DNA of 64,000 nt from Paenibacillus durus ATCC 35681 (lineage in GTDB: Bacteria; Bacillota; Bacilli; Paenibacillales; Paenibacillaceae): contig NZ_CP011114.1 of assembly GCF_000993825.1 (NCBI RefSeq), forward strand, positions 5,022,001 through 5,086,000. The letters are read 5' to 3'. The notes beneath the pieces are model-generated. The model did no database searches. It saw only the letters and a program-made list of their open reading frames with translations, and was not told the DNA's origin. The position numbers were made by a program, and so were the translations under genes. Each line of letters starts with the position of its first letter. Position 1 is the stretch's first letter. Positions 8,298-17,719 of the stretch are shown here, in pieces.

Positions 8298-8335
8298 GCG
8301 TCCTGGGGCGCTGCTTGCGATATCATCTAATGAAT

Positions 8336-8362
8336 AAGCCGGAATTTCTCCCGGTTATTCAT
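8336..8362 (-). repeat. short palindromic repeat, copy A
   Basis: Degenerate copy of the unit AATAAGAGGGAGGAATTCCG that also occurs at 8387, 8496, 61824 and 61876. The core GGGAGGAATTCCC is nearly palindromic. Confidence 0.45.
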
Positions 8363-8386
8363 GGGATAAAGGCTTGTTTTTTAATT

Positions 8387-8413
8387 AAGCTGGAATTCCT
8401 CACTCTTATTCTT
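8387..8413 (-). repeat. short palindromic repeat, copy B
   Basis: Minus-strand copy of the unit found at 8496 and 61876 (reads AATAAGAGTGAGGAATTCC on that strand). It lies 25 bases from copy A in the same orientation. Confidence 0.45.
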
Positions 8414-8495
8414 GTGATTTTGCTGAAAACAGAGGGAAACGCCCTATTAAAGTGGAGAAAATCCTTTTCGTAACCGGTAAAGCTACAATTGCCCA

Positions 8496-8523
8496 GAAAT
8501 AAAAGGGAGGAATTCCGTTTGAC
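8496..8523 (+). repeat. short palindromic repeat, copy C
   Basis: Reads AAAAGGGAGGAATTCCGTTT, almost identical to the copy at 61876-61905 fifty-three kilobases away. It resembles a ribosome site but has no gene after it on this strand. Confidence 0.5.
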
Positions 8524-8597
8524 GCCGGTCTACACAGGGGAAGTGATGGTTGGCGGTACGTACCGGATGGCGATGGTCCAGACCGGATGCCGTCGGT

Positions 8598-11156
8598 CTA
8601 CACCGGGACATCCCGGGTGCCCCTCTCCATCGGCGAGCCGCACAGCGGGCAGGGCTTGTGCGCCAGGTGGTCCTCGGCGCCGCCTGTCTTGACGCGCATC
8701 CAGCCCGGGCAAGCAGCGGCCGGGCAGCTCCAGACCGCGACCGTGCGCGTGCGGCCGGAGGGGGCGGCTGCATCGGCTGCGCCGTCCGAGCGGCGGAGGC
8801 CGCCGAAGCTGCCGGCGCCGCCTGTGCCGGCGCCAGTGCGCTCATCGCGGGCAGCGCTATATCCGCTGCCCGCGCCGCCTCCGCGCGCGGCACCAGCGTA
8901 TGCCGCGCGGCCGCCCCTGCCGCCGGCGCCGCTGCCAGGCCCGGCTGCGTTCCCGCCGCCGGGCAGCGCTCCTTGCCGCGCGCCGCCTCCGCGCGCGGCG
9001 CCGGCGTATGCCGCGCGGCCGCCCTTGCCGCCGGGGCCGCTACCAGGCCCGGCTGCGCTCCCGCCGCCGGGCTGCGCTCCTTGCCGCGCATCGCGTGCGC
9101 CGACGCCGAACGCCGCCAGCATAAAGCGGGAGACCGGGGCCTTCCTCCCCCGGTGCATCGCGGGCGAGCTGATGAAGAGCTCTTCCTTGGCGCGGGTGAC
9201 CGCCACATACGCCAGGCGGCGCTCCTCCTCCAGCAGCGCGAGCGCTTCTCCGCCGCCTTCCGCCGTCTGGCGGTCCTTCAGGCGGCCCGCTTCCAGCGCC
9301 GAGCTGTGCGGCAGGATGCCCTCGGACGCGCCGAGCAGCATGACGACGGGGAATTCGAGCCCTTTGGACTTATGAATCGTCATCAGGGCAACGCGGTCCT
9401 CCTGCTCTGTACCGCCGGGAGACCGGTGCTGCTCGTTCCTTGACGTTATCTCGTCCAGAAAATCAAGAAAAAGAGGGATGCTGCCGAAGCGTCCCGCCGA
9501 CAGCTCCAGCTCGTCCAGCATTTCCTTCAGCGTCTCCCGGTGCAGCGTCGCCTGATGGCGCTCGTCCGCCAAAATGAATAGATCGTAGAACCGGCTGCGG
9601 ATCTGCCGGATCGCCTGAAGCGGCGTAAGCTCCCGCAGATGCCGGAGCATGTCCAGCCGCTCCCGAATGGCAGCTTGACGGAATTCCGCCAGCCCCGGCA
9701 GGCTCAGCAGATGGATCAGCGGCCCCCGCTTCGGCTGAACCGCTTCCATCCGGTGGATATGTGCCATTCCCTGTTCCCGGCTCACATAGAGCGTGGGCAG
9801 CATGTCCTCAATGGCGGCAAAATCGCGCCGGTTCACGGTCAGCCGCAAGTGGCTGATGACCGGCGAAATGAGCCAATGCTCGTACAGCAGCTGCCCTTCG
9901 CCGTAATCGACATAGGGAACATCTCGCAGCAGCAGCCGCTCCAGCACGGCGCGGCTGCTGCTGGATGCCCGGTACAGCACGGCGAAATCGCCGTAGCTCC
10001 GTGCGCCTTGCTCCACGGCGGAAGCGATGTACTCCACGATGGCTTCGGCTTCCTCGTCGGCGGTGTAAGGGCGAAGATACCGGGGCTGGAGGCCGCCTTG
10101 CGCCGCCGCCCGCAGCGTCTTGGAACGTCGCTGCGTATTGCCTTTGATAATCCCGTTGCCAAGGCCGATGATGGCGGGCCCGGAACGGTAGTTGATGTCA
10201 AGCGTAATGACCTTGGCATCCGGGTACAGCTTCTCGAACTCCAGAATGAACTCGCTCCTCGCCCCGTTAAACGAGTAGATCGTCTGATCGTCGTCGCCCA
10301 CCACCATCAGATTGTTCAGGGGACGGGCGATCATGCGGATCAGCTCATACTGCAGCATATTCGTATCCTGAAATTCATCAACCATAATATATTTGTATTT
10401 TCTTTGCAGCTCCGCAAGCAGCTCCGGCCGTTCCTGCAGCATCCGGTAGGCATGCAGCAGCACGTCGTCGAAATCGATTTTGCCATTATCCTGCTTCCAC
10501 TGCTCGTAGCGCTTCAGAATTTCCTTGATTTCCTTATCCGCATTCGTAAGCTGGGGAAGGGTGTCTACGCCGCCCATGTTCATTTTGCAGGAGGAGAGAA
10601 GAGAGAGCAGGCTTTCCGGCGGATACGCGTCTTTGGGCAGGTCCAGCTCGCGCATGATCGCTTTAAGCAGAATATGCTGGCGGCGCGTATCGTGGAATAT
10701 CTCCTGGCTTGCCCCCTGTCTTCGCAGAAAATACAGAAAAAAAGAATGAAACGTGCGGGCCTGCAGCCCCGAAATATCCCGCCCGCTGATTCCCGGGAGC
10801 CTGCCGATCCGCTCCCGCATTTCTGCCGCCGCCCTGCTGGAGAACGTCAGCAGCAGAAGGCATCCGGGAGGAACGCGGCGAACGGACAGTAAATAGCCGG
10901 TCCGGCATACCAATACGCTCGTCTTGCCGGACCCGGCCCCCGCCAGCGTCAGCAGCGGGCCGTCGCCATGCCGGACCGCCGCGATCTGCGAAGCGTTCAA
11001 CAGAATGCCTTCCTGCTCCAGCGTCTGGAAATAACCGGCGTCCGGCTCATCTCCGCGCACCAGCTCCCGGCTCGTCTTGGCGGAAGCCGCCGCTGCCTGC
11101 GGCACGCGGGTTCCGGAGGCTCCCTTCGGAACAGGATGAAACAGCAGTTTGTCCAT
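8598..11156 (-). CDS. UvrD/Rep-family ATP-dependent DNA helicase with Gly/Ala repeat tail and zinc-ribbon end
   Basis: About 852 residues. All superfamily 1A motifs are present in order: Walker A GAGSGKTSVL, Ia TFSSRAAAEM, Walker B VDEFQDTN, III DDDQTIYSFNGA, IV NYRSGPAI, V LMTIHKSKGLEFPVV and VI YVAVTRAKEELF. It should unwind DNA 3' to 5' in repair or replication restart. After motif VI comes a low-complexity stretch of two 36-residue Gly/Ala/Arg repeats and then a four-cysteine end (CPAAAC ... CPLC) that looks like a zinc ribbon. The ATG at 11154-11156 has AAGGTG upstream; the frame's first GTG at 11174 has none. It is shorter than PcrA in its 2B part and has no neighbour in the same operon. 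Confidence 0.85.
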   Translation of the reverse strand: MDKLLFHPVPKGASGTRVPQAAAASAKTSRELVRGDEPDAGYFQTLEQEGILLNASQIAAVRHGDGPLLTLAGAGSGKTSVLVCRTGYLLSVRRVPPGCLLLLTFSSRAAAEMRERIGRLPGISGRDISGLQARTFHSFFLYFLRRQGASQEIFHDTRRQHILLKAIMRELDLPKDAYPPESLLSLLSSCKMNMGGVDTLPQLTNADKEIKEILKRYEQWKQDNGKIDFDDVLLHAYRMLQERPELLAELQRKYKYIMVDEFQDTNMLQYELIRMIARPLNNLMVVGDDDQTIYSFNGARSEFILEFEKLYPDAKVITLDINYRSGPAIIGLGNGIIKGNTQRRSKTLRAAAQGGLQPRYLRPYTADEEAEAIVEYIASAVEQGARSYGDFAVLYRASSSSRAVLERLLLRDVPYVDYGEGQLLYEHWLISPVISHLRLTVNRRDFAAIEDMLPTLYVSREQGMAHIHRMEAVQPKRGPLIHLLSLPGLAEFRQAAIRERLDMLRHLRELTPLQAIRQIRSRFYDLFILADERHQATLHRETLKEMLDELELSAGRFGSIPLFLDFLDEITSRNEQHRSPGGTEQEDRVALMTIHKSKGLEFPVVMLLGASEGILPHSSALEAGRLKDRQTAEGGGEALALLEEERRLAYVAVTRAKEELFISSPAMHRGRKAPVSRFMLAAFGVGARDARQGAQPGGGSAAGPGSGPGGKGGRAAYAGAARGGGARQGALPGGGNAAGPGSGAGGRGGRAAYAGAARGGGAGSGYSAARDERTGAGTGGAGSFGGLRRSDGAADAAAPSGRTRTVAVWSCPAAACPGWMRVKTGGAEDHLAHKPCPLCGSPMERGTRDVPV
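8873..9088 (-). repeat. two tandem 108-bp repeats within the helicase gene
   Basis: 8873-8980 and 8981-9088 are near-identical in-frame 108-base units coding for 36 residues (ARQGALPGGG...YAGAARGGG). The first copy differs at about ten bases. The unit number is probably variable between strains. Confidence 0.85.
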
Positions 11157-11232
11157 AATGAGTGTCACCTTCACCTAACGTTCGAATTCCATTTTTGCCA
11201 ACCTACACTATACCATCTTAAGGGAAAGTCGG

Positions 11233-12042
11233 CTATCTTCCTCCCAGAACTTGAAGCAGTCGTTGATTGAACAGCTCCAGTTCGTCATAGAACACGGCAT
11301 GCCCGCTTTGTTCAAAGGTCAGCAACTGCGAGCCCCGAATCCCCTGATGCATCAGCCGGGCCAAATCGTAGGGACAAATCTGGTCGAGAAGGCCGTGGAA
11401 AATTGTGGTAGGCACCTGAATCCGGGGAAGATCGGCGCGTAAATCCTCGTCCCGCAGCATCAGTGCGCCATAGGCGGTTCCGTGATTGGAGGCAGTTAGG
11501 TTTATCGATTGGAACCAATCGCGAAAGGCGGGTGACACCGGCTTGGCAAAAAACATCTCCCCAAACGAGGCAATCGTCTGCGGACGGTCGGTATAAATCC
11601 CCGCGATCAATTGATCTATGGCCGATACCGGCATCCCGTACGGGTACCCCTCACCGCGGGCAAACCGGGGCGCCGCCGCCGCGAGCAGAAGCAGTTGCGA
11701 CAGGCGGCAGCCCCGGTGCCGGGCCGTGTAGTGCAGGACGATAGCGCCGCCCATGGAGAAGCCGACCAGCCGTACACCTTCCAGGCGAAGTGTGTCCAGC
11801 ACCACCCGGATATCGTCGGCCATCCGGTCATAGGTGTAGCCTTCCCAGGGCCGGTCGGATTTGCCGAAACCGCGAAGATCAATCGAAATACAGCGATAGC
11901 CGTATTTGGGAAGATGCGTCACCTGGTATTCATACATTTCATGATTCAGCGGCCAACCGTGTACCAAGACGACCGGCGCTCCGCTGCCGATATCCTCCAC
12001 GAACAGCTTGACGCCCGGTTCCGTTTCAATATAATACTGCAT
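11233..12042 (-). CDS. alpha/beta hydrolase (chloroperoxidase-like)
   Basis: 269 residues with the alpha/beta-hydrolase fold: oxyanion loop HGWPLNHEMYEYQ, nucleophile elbow GFSMGG, acid in GLLDQICPY and histidine in SGHAVFYDE. The opening (YYIETEPGVKLFVEDIGSG..VVLVHGWP) and the GFGKSDRPW strand match the cofactor-free haloperoxidase/esterase branch. The substrate is unknown and the name chloroperoxidase only reflects the family. The gene stands alone upstream of the helicase gene on the same strand. Confidence 0.85.
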   Translation of the reverse strand: MQYYIETEPGVKLFVEDIGSGAPVVLVHGWPLNHEMYEYQVTHLPKYGYRCISIDLRGFGKSDRPWEGYTYDRMADDIRVVLDTLRLEGVRLVGFSMGGAIVLHYTARHRGCRLSQLLLLAAAAPRFARGEGYPYGMPVSAIDQLIAGIYTDRPQTIASFGEMFFAKPVSPAFRDWFQSINLTASNHGTAYGALMLRDEDLRADLPRIQVPTTIFHGLLDQICPYDLARLMHQGIRGSQLLTFEQSGHAVFYDELELFNQRLLQVLGGR

Positions 12043-12178
12043 AGCCTCATCCCGCCTTTCCGTATCATTAATAATCCGATTGAAAAAAGAGGCAGCACGC
12101 GGGCCGCCGTATTATTCTGCTATACGATGTATACGCGAAGACGGAGGGGGCTATGATCAAATAACCGGGTCAGGAAGG

Positions 12179-12207
12179 TTGATTTTAAGCGCGATTAATA
12201 TTATCAT
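12179..12207 (+). promoter_or_regulatory. promoter of the HTH/YhfC operon
   Basis: TTGATT (12179-12184) and TATCAT (12202-12207) are 17 bases apart. The -10 box lies inside the 34-bp palindrome, so a protein bound to the palindrome would block RNA polymerase. Confidence 0.55.
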
Positions 12208-12228
12208 TATCGATAATGATAATATTAA
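12195..12228. promoter_or_regulatory. 34-bp perfect palindrome, likely autoregulatory operator
   Basis: Bases 12195-12228 equal their own reverse complement without a mismatch. Each half contains two GATAAT-type hexamers, arranged ATTATC-ATTATC then GATAAT-GATAAT around ATCGAT. The site covers the -10 region and ends 12 bases before the HTH gene's start codon, so the product of that gene is the obvious ligand. The hexamer order differs from a Fur box. Confidence 0.75.
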
Positions 12229-12240
12229 CGAGGTGAGATT

Positions 12241-12822
12241 ATGCCAGAGTCGAAGGCTGATCTGATTCTGCACCCGATTCGGATGCGCATCATCCAGGCG
12301 CTGCTGAATGGAAGGCGGCGTACAACGCAGCAGCTTCTTCATGAGCTTAAGGATATTCCGCAGGCAACCATGTACCGGCATCTGAACAAGCTGCTGAAGG
12401 CCGGCGTGCTTGAGGTTGCCGAAGAGAACAAGGTGCGCGGCGCGGTGGAGAAAGTATATTACTTGTCCCAGGGGGGCGAAGACGCCACGCCCTCCGATAC
12501 GACGGAGCAATCGGCGGGCGAGCATATGGCGCTTTTTCAAAAATTCGTCTCGTCGCTTGCCGGCGACTTCAGCGCGTATTTGCAGCAGGAGAAATACGAC
12601 TTGAAAAAGGATGGTTTCTCCATGCGCCAGGTGCAGCTTCATTTAACCGACGACGAATATGCGCAGCTGTTGACGGAAATGAGAGAGTCCATGCAGAAAT
12701 TTGCCGGGAACGAAGCCGGAAGCGGACGCAGGCGGCGGATGATCTCCACGATCGTCATTCCCGGAGCGCTCTCCGGTTCATCTGAAGGCGTGAATGAAGG
12801 GGAGGGGGAGAAAGAGCAATGA
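12241..12822 (+). CDS. ArsR-like helix-turn-helix regulator
   Basis: 193 residues. The first 75 form a winged helix: LHPIRMRIIQALL, the helix pair TTQQLLHELKDIPQATMYRHLNKLLKAGVLEV and a basic wing (NKVRGAVEKVYYLS). This is the ArsR/HTH_20 architecture. The remainder (about 95-175) is a helical effector-like region with charged residues, and a Glu-rich end. No cysteine pair of a metal sensor is visible. The ATG follows GAGGTGAG. It overlaps the next gene by four bases, so it probably controls the membrane protease together with itself through the palindrome upstream. Confidence 0.8.
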   Translation: MPESKADLILHPIRMRIIQALLNGRRRTTQQLLHELKDIPQATMYRHLNKLLKAGVLEVAEENKVRGAVEKVYYLSQGGEDATPSDTTEQSAGEHMALFQKFVSSLAGDFSAYLQQEKYDLKKDGFSMRQVQLHLTDDEYAQLLTEMRESMQKFAGNEAGSGRRRRMISTIVIPGALSGSSEGVNEGEGEKEQ

Positions 12823-13541
12823 ATATTAGAACAGAAGCAGGAGAGATGGAAGTCATGAGTACAGCTGAAAAGGACCCGTTTGCGGGAGTATCGGAAAGAA
12901 CACTGAAATATGTGCCGCTGTACATTCTGGTGCCGGTCATGTACGGGGCTGTGTTCAGTACGGCGGGCTACGCCATAGAGTGGGCTATATTCGGGCTGGG
13001 GGCGCTTGGCTGGCTTGTGGCGTTATTCCTGCGGGGGCCGCTTGCCGCGCTTGTTCGGGGTTGGCCGCAGGAGCGGGCCAAGCTGATCGTCGGCGGAAGC
13101 TCCGGCGTGCTGGAGGAAGGCGTGAGGCTCGCGCTGCTCTCCCTCCTTGCCGCTTCATTCCCGCAGGCGCTGTCGCTCGGCCAAGGCTGGGCGGCCATTG
13201 AAGTGCTGCTCGTCATCGTTAACGTGATCATTATCGTATCGCTGATCAAACGGACCGATGAGAAGGCCATGCAGGCGAAACAAATCCTCCAGGCGCAGGG
13301 CAATTTGCAGGCAAGTCCGCTGTGGGGCATCCTGGAGCGGATCTGGGCTTCGGCCTTTCATATCGGAGCCGCGCTGATTATCGCCCGTACCCCGTGGTCG
13401 GCGGCGCTGCTGATTCCGCTGCACAGCGGATTCAACCTGGCTGCGGTGCGACTTGCAAGAACCGCAGCGCTGCCGCTGGTCAGCCTCTTTGCCGCCGTGG
13501 TCGGCCTGCTGACGCTTGCAGCGGGCCTGCTGCTCTGGTAA
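12819..13541 (+). CDS. YhfC-like predicted intramembrane metalloprotease
   Basis: 240 residues with about seven hydrophobic helices. Conserved polar residues are spaced as in the YhfC/CPBP type of membrane proteases: an E-E-x-x-R group (VLEEGVRLAL), an S-x-F-H-I group (ASAFHIGAAL) and an H-x-x-x-N group (PLHSGFNLAA), which together would bind a zinc ion within the membrane. The ATG overlaps the stop codon of the HTH gene (ATGA), so the two are translationally coupled. Substrate unknown; regulated proteolysis of a partner of the upstream regulator is one possibility. Confidence 0.65.
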   Translation: MNIRTEAGEMEVMSTAEKDPFAGVSERTLKYVPLYILVPVMYGAVFSTAGYAIEWAIFGLGALGWLVALFLRGPLAALVRGWPQERAKLIVGGSSGVLEEGVRLALLSLLAASFPQALSLGQGWAAIEVLLVIVNVIIIVSLIKRTDEKAMQAKQILQAQGNLQASPLWGILERIWASAFHIGAALIIARTPWSAALLIPLHSGFNLAAVRLARTAALPLVSLFAAVVGLLTLAAGLLLW

Positions 13542-13625
13542 AGCGGCTGACAGCCGCTTTTACGCCCATACCCTTCATCGCCATCGTTCATACGCTAGAG
13601 TAAATAGACGACTGGAGATGAGCGT

Positions 13626-14426
13626 ATGTCCCAAGCCCATGAAGGACCTGCCATAGATGTACTGATTCCGGCGATTGAGAAGGATCTGTCCACTCTGCCG
13701 CATGTGGTTGACGCTGTAAGGAAGCATGTTAGGCATCCGATCCGCAGCATTATGATCGTTGCTCCCCGCAAGCCGCGTATCCTCGATTTTTGCCGCAGGA
13801 AAGGCTGCACCTTTGTCGATGAAAATACGGTGCTGCCCATCACCAAGAAGGATATTCACTACCGCTCGCGTACCTGGGAGCGCTCGGGCTGGCTGTTTCA
13901 GCAGCTGCTGAAGATGGGCGGCGACAAGCTGTGTACGGCGGATTATTTTTTGGTCATTGACGCCGATACGGTCCTGATCGCGCCGCACCGGTTCCGCTTG
14001 AGCGGCAAGACGGTATTCTACTGCCGGAACTGGAGCCAGCCGGAATACTTTGTGACCTACCGAAAGCTGATGGGTAAAAAGCCGGTCCGCCCTTCCTCTT
14101 TTGTAACCCATTACATGCTGTTTGAGCGCAGCCGGCTTGCCCGGATGAAACGGGAGATCGAGGCCAGACACGGGACTTCATGGTATTCCGCCATCCTGCG
14201 CAGCATCAACCGCTCCCGGCAGTTTGGGTTCTCCGAGTTCGAAACCTACGGCAACTACCTGTATGCCAAGGACCCCGGGGGGATGATCCTAAAGAAAGCC
14301 CGCAACAAAAGCCTGAATATGAGCGGCTCGCAAATTTCCGCAGCCACAGCGGCAAAGTACGCCCGCACCTACCGGTCACTTTCTTTTCACAAGCGGAAAG
14401 GTTACACTCGGACGCCGAAGCCATAA
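13626..14426 (+). CDS. DUF6492-type glycosyltransferase-like protein
   Basis: 266 residues. The pattern of a short Rossmann-like N-terminus (IDVLIPAIEKDLSTL), a DxD-type motif LVIDADTVL at about residue 117, and later FSEFETYGNYL and HYMLFERS fits the DUF6492 family, which is related to GT-A glycosyltransferases. The DxD group would bind a metal and a nucleotide sugar. The ATG is preceded by GGAGATGAGCGT. The acceptor is unknown. It is monocistronic and marks the left border of the A+T-rich cluster. Confidence 0.65.
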   Translation: MSQAHEGPAIDVLIPAIEKDLSTLPHVVDAVRKHVRHPIRSIMIVAPRKPRILDFCRRKGCTFVDENTVLPITKKDIHYRSRTWERSGWLFQQLLKMGGDKLCTADYFLVIDADTVLIAPHRFRLSGKTVFYCRNWSQPEYFVTYRKLMGKKPVRPSSFVTHYMLFERSRLARMKREIEARHGTSWYSAILRSINRSRQFGFSEFETYGNYLYAKDPGGMILKKARNKSLNMSGSQISAATAAKYARTYRSLSFHKRKGYTRTPKP

Positions 14427-14564
14427 CGGGAGAGACGTAAAAAGACTCCATCCGCACAGGCACGCCGCCGGCAGCTACCCTCGTCATTAGACAAGCGCAG
14501 CTAAGCGTTTTATCAACAATTAGGAGAGGCCGGGCTCTTTCCGCCCGGCGAATGGCGGAAAAAA

Positions 14565-15110
14565 TTATAAGTTCCTTTCTAAAAGTTCCCCTACTTTTTC
14601 TGCCATTTCCCGTGGTGGATAAGGCATCCCATTTTTTAGCCACCATTCCACTACACCTACATAAGCATTTGCAACAAATTCGACAACTATATCTTCGCTT
14701 TGACCTAGATTTTTGCCTTTTGTTACATCCACATCTTTTTTGTACTCTTCGATATTATGTTGAACAAACCGGCTCCGAAAATACGCAGCTCCTTCACTCG
14801 CCAACATTGTCGAAAAAAACAAATAGTTATTTTCCAGATATTCCATACAGTGCACAGTCGATTCGATCCAATCCATTTCAGCTTCCGACTCACAAAGATT
14901 ACTCATGTTATTGATATGTTCTTCCATGATCTTATCCAACAGATCGAATTTATCCAAGTAATGAAGATAAACAGTTGCACGGTTAATATTTGCCCTGTCA
15001 GAAATATCCTGAATGGTAATGTTGTCAAAATTTTTTTCTCCCATCAATTCAAGAAATGCTTTTTTTATTGCTTCTTGAGTTCTAACTATTCTTCTATCCA
15101 CTTTTGCCAT
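14565..15110 (-). CDS. TetR/AcrR-family transcriptional repressor
   Basis: 181 residues from the ATG at 15108-15110. The N-terminal helices carry the TetR HTH: RTQEAIKKAFLELMGEKNF then ITIQDISDRANINRATVYLHYLDKFDLL. The C-terminal part, ending WWLKNGMPYPPREMAEKV, matches the C-terminal ligand domain common in low-G+C Firmicute TetR proteins. Longer starts up to 15173 run over a palindrome and lack ribosome sites. It is divergent from an aldo/keto reductase and two MFS pumps, the usual arrangement of a repressor controlling a detoxification or export operon. Its base composition is A+T rich, unlike the flanking genes. Confidence 0.85.
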   Translation of the reverse strand: MAKVDRRIVRTQEAIKKAFLELMGEKNFDNITIQDISDRANINRATVYLHYLDKFDLLDKIMEEHINNMSNLCESEAEMDWIESTVHCMEYLENNYLFFSTMLASEGAAYFRSRFVQHNIEEYKKDVDVTKGKNLGQSEDIVVEFVANAYVGVVEWWLKNGMPYPPREMAEKVGELLERNL

Positions 15111-15160
15111 TGTTTTAACACCATACCTTTCTTGAAAAAGTCGACAATTTTTGTTGATTT

Positions 15161-15174
15161 GTTGTTTAAACAAC
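15161..15174. promoter_or_regulatory. 14-bp palindrome, candidate TetR operator
   Basis: GTTGTTTAAACAAC is a perfect palindrome 50 bases upstream of the TetR start codon and between the two divergent transcription units, the expected position of an operator. Confidence 0.55.
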
Positions 15175-15344
15175 GAAACTGATTAAATTAGCGATTTATC
15201 TGCCTTGCTTTGTTTATATTTGTAATATAAATTATATACAGATGTCGAGAAAACATCAATCGTGGTTTATATTTACCATGAAAGGATGTTATTTAATATG
15301 TCAACCTAAATTTTGAGTTAAGCGATAAGGTAACAAGGAAATCG

Positions 15345-15493
15345 GTTGGTACGCGTCCATTTTTAGATAGGAATCGAATTGGTGTAATCGGTATGTGTGG
15401 TAGCGGTAGTTTTGGGATAGTGCAGCGCAAGTTGATAGACGAATCAAGGCTGTCGCCACAGTCAGCATGTACGATATAGGGGATTGGATATAA
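15345..15493 (+). pseudogene. decayed alpha/beta hydrolase remnant
   Basis: Translating this stretch on the plus strand gives 'GTRPFLDRNRIGVIGMCGSGSF' in one frame and, after a one-base slip near 15412, 'SAAQVDRRIKAVATVSMYDIGDWI' in another. Together these reproduce the nucleophile elbow (GMCGSG) and following strand of the DLH-type alpha/beta hydrolases often found beside aldo/keto reductases. No start codon or upstream domain remains and a stop follows at 15491. It is a fossil of a gene that once lay between the TetR and reductase genes. Confidence 0.7.
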
Positions 15494-16369
<876 letters not shown>

Positions 16370-16426
16370 TTTTGGGTAGTACCAGCAAAGCTGAATCCGC
16401 AATCACCAAAATGAGGAGCTATCTAA

Positions 16427-17629
16427 ATGAGTGTAAAGACCAATAACCATCCTGTCCTATTTGCCTTGATGTTATCCGCCTTTTCTGCATTAGGGCCATT
16501 TACGGTCGATATGTACCTTTCATCGCTTCCGCAAATGATGGATTATTTTGGCACGAGTGCATCTATGATCCAAACGAGCTTAACTGCCAGCTTGTTAGGG
16601 TTAGGTTTAGGGCAGCTCGTCACAGGCCCTTTAAGCGATGTTTATGGCAGACGAAAACCTTTGTTAATTTCCATGTTTCTCTATTTACTGGCTTCTTTGG
16701 CTTGTGCCTTTTCGCCAAACATCGGTATTTTTATAACCTTGCGCCTCATCCAGGGATTTGTCGCTTCCGCAGGGCTTGTCATCTCCCGTGCGATTGTTCG
16801 TGACCGGTACAGTGGAGTAGAAATGGTCAAATTCATTGCACTGTTGACGATGATTAGTAATGTTGCTCCATTGATTTCCCCTACTACCGGAAGCGTGGTA
16901 ACTACGTTCAATTCATGGATCGGCGTATTTATCTTTTTAGGGTTTTTAGGGCTTTTTCTAACGGGCATGACCGTGTGGGGAATCAAAGAAAGCTTGCCTG
17001 CAGATCGGCGTGTTCCGGGCAACTTTATGGAAGTGTTAAGGAACTATGGTTCCTTGGTTCGGGATCGGGGCTTTATGGGGTATGCTCTTGTCAATGGCAT
17101 TTTGTTCTCTGGTGTATTCGCTTATGTTGCCGGTACTCCGTTTATTTATCAAAATATGTATGGCATATCACCTCAACTGTTTTCGGTTCTGTTTGCCTTA
17201 AATGGTCTCGGTATCATTTTAGGATCACAGTTCGTCAAACGGCTGGCCGGACGGATGGATGAACGCCGTATTTTTCGGATCGGGTTGCAGTTAGCTTTTA
17301 TCACTACCGCTGCCATCTTGATTGTTGTTTTATTCCATGGGCCATTCTTTCTTTTGTTTATTTCGATCTTCTTGTTTGCAGCATCAATTGGAATTATCGG
17401 CCCAGTTTCATTTACGTTGGCTATGGAGTCACAAGGGCATATTGCAGGGAGTGCTGCCGCCGTATTAGGCACTTTGCAATTTGCATTAGGAGCTGTCACT
17501 TCTCCCCTCGTAGGGATCGCAGGAGAAAACTCCGCATTGCCTTTCGGAGTCACGATTTTCATGACAAGCATATTGGCTGTCATCTCCTACTTATTCTTGG
17601 TTAAAAAGCCGGCTTCAGCTTCACAATAA
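16427..17629 (+). CDS. Bcr/CflA-type multidrug efflux MFS transporter
   Basis: 400 residues with twelve hydrophobic segments. The N-terminal phrase TVDMYLSSLPQMMDYF and the loop 2-3 motif GPLSDVYGRRKPLL are typical of the Bcr/CflA (DHA1) drug:H+ antiporters, as is RLIQGFVASAGLVISRAIVRD, the antiporter motif in helix 5. It should export drugs or small metabolites using the proton gradient. The ATG follows GAGGAG at nine bases. It lies within the A+T-rich cluster and is followed at 90 bases by a second MFS gene. Confidence 0.88.
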   Translation: MSVKTNNHPVLFALMLSAFSALGPFTVDMYLSSLPQMMDYFGTSASMIQTSLTASLLGLGLGQLVTGPLSDVYGRRKPLLISMFLYLLASLACAFSPNIGIFITLRLIQGFVASAGLVISRAIVRDRYSGVEMVKFIALLTMISNVAPLISPTTGSVVTTFNSWIGVFIFLGFLGLFLTGMTVWGIKESLPADRRVPGNFMEVLRNYGSLVRDRGFMGYALVNGILFSGVFAYVAGTPFIYQNMYGISPQLFSVLFALNGLGIILGSQFVKRLAGRMDERRIFRIGLQLAFITTAAILIVVLFHGPFFLLFISIFLFAASIGIIGPVSFTLAMESQGHIAGSAAAVLGTLQFALGAVTSPLVGIAGENSALPFGVTIFMTSILAVISYLFLVKKPASASQ

Positions 17630-17719
17630 ATTAAAAAATTGCTTATTAACCTATTGGAGCAGTTTTTTACTGATGGCATTTTAGCTAATTTTTATTTTTT
17701 TAAGATAGGAGTTGTTTTT

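Noticed and set aside
8489..9443. Several long open frames on both strands over the helicase 3' end
   Set aside because: They are by-products of the G+C-rich tandem repeats; the helicase frame continues with its motifs and cysteine ribbon, and the others have no ribosome sites or recognisable motifs.
12195..12228. Fur box at the palindrome
   Set aside because: The GATAAT hexamers are arranged in the opposite order to the Fur consensus (7-1-7 with TGATAATnATTATCA is not contained). A dedicated operator fits better.
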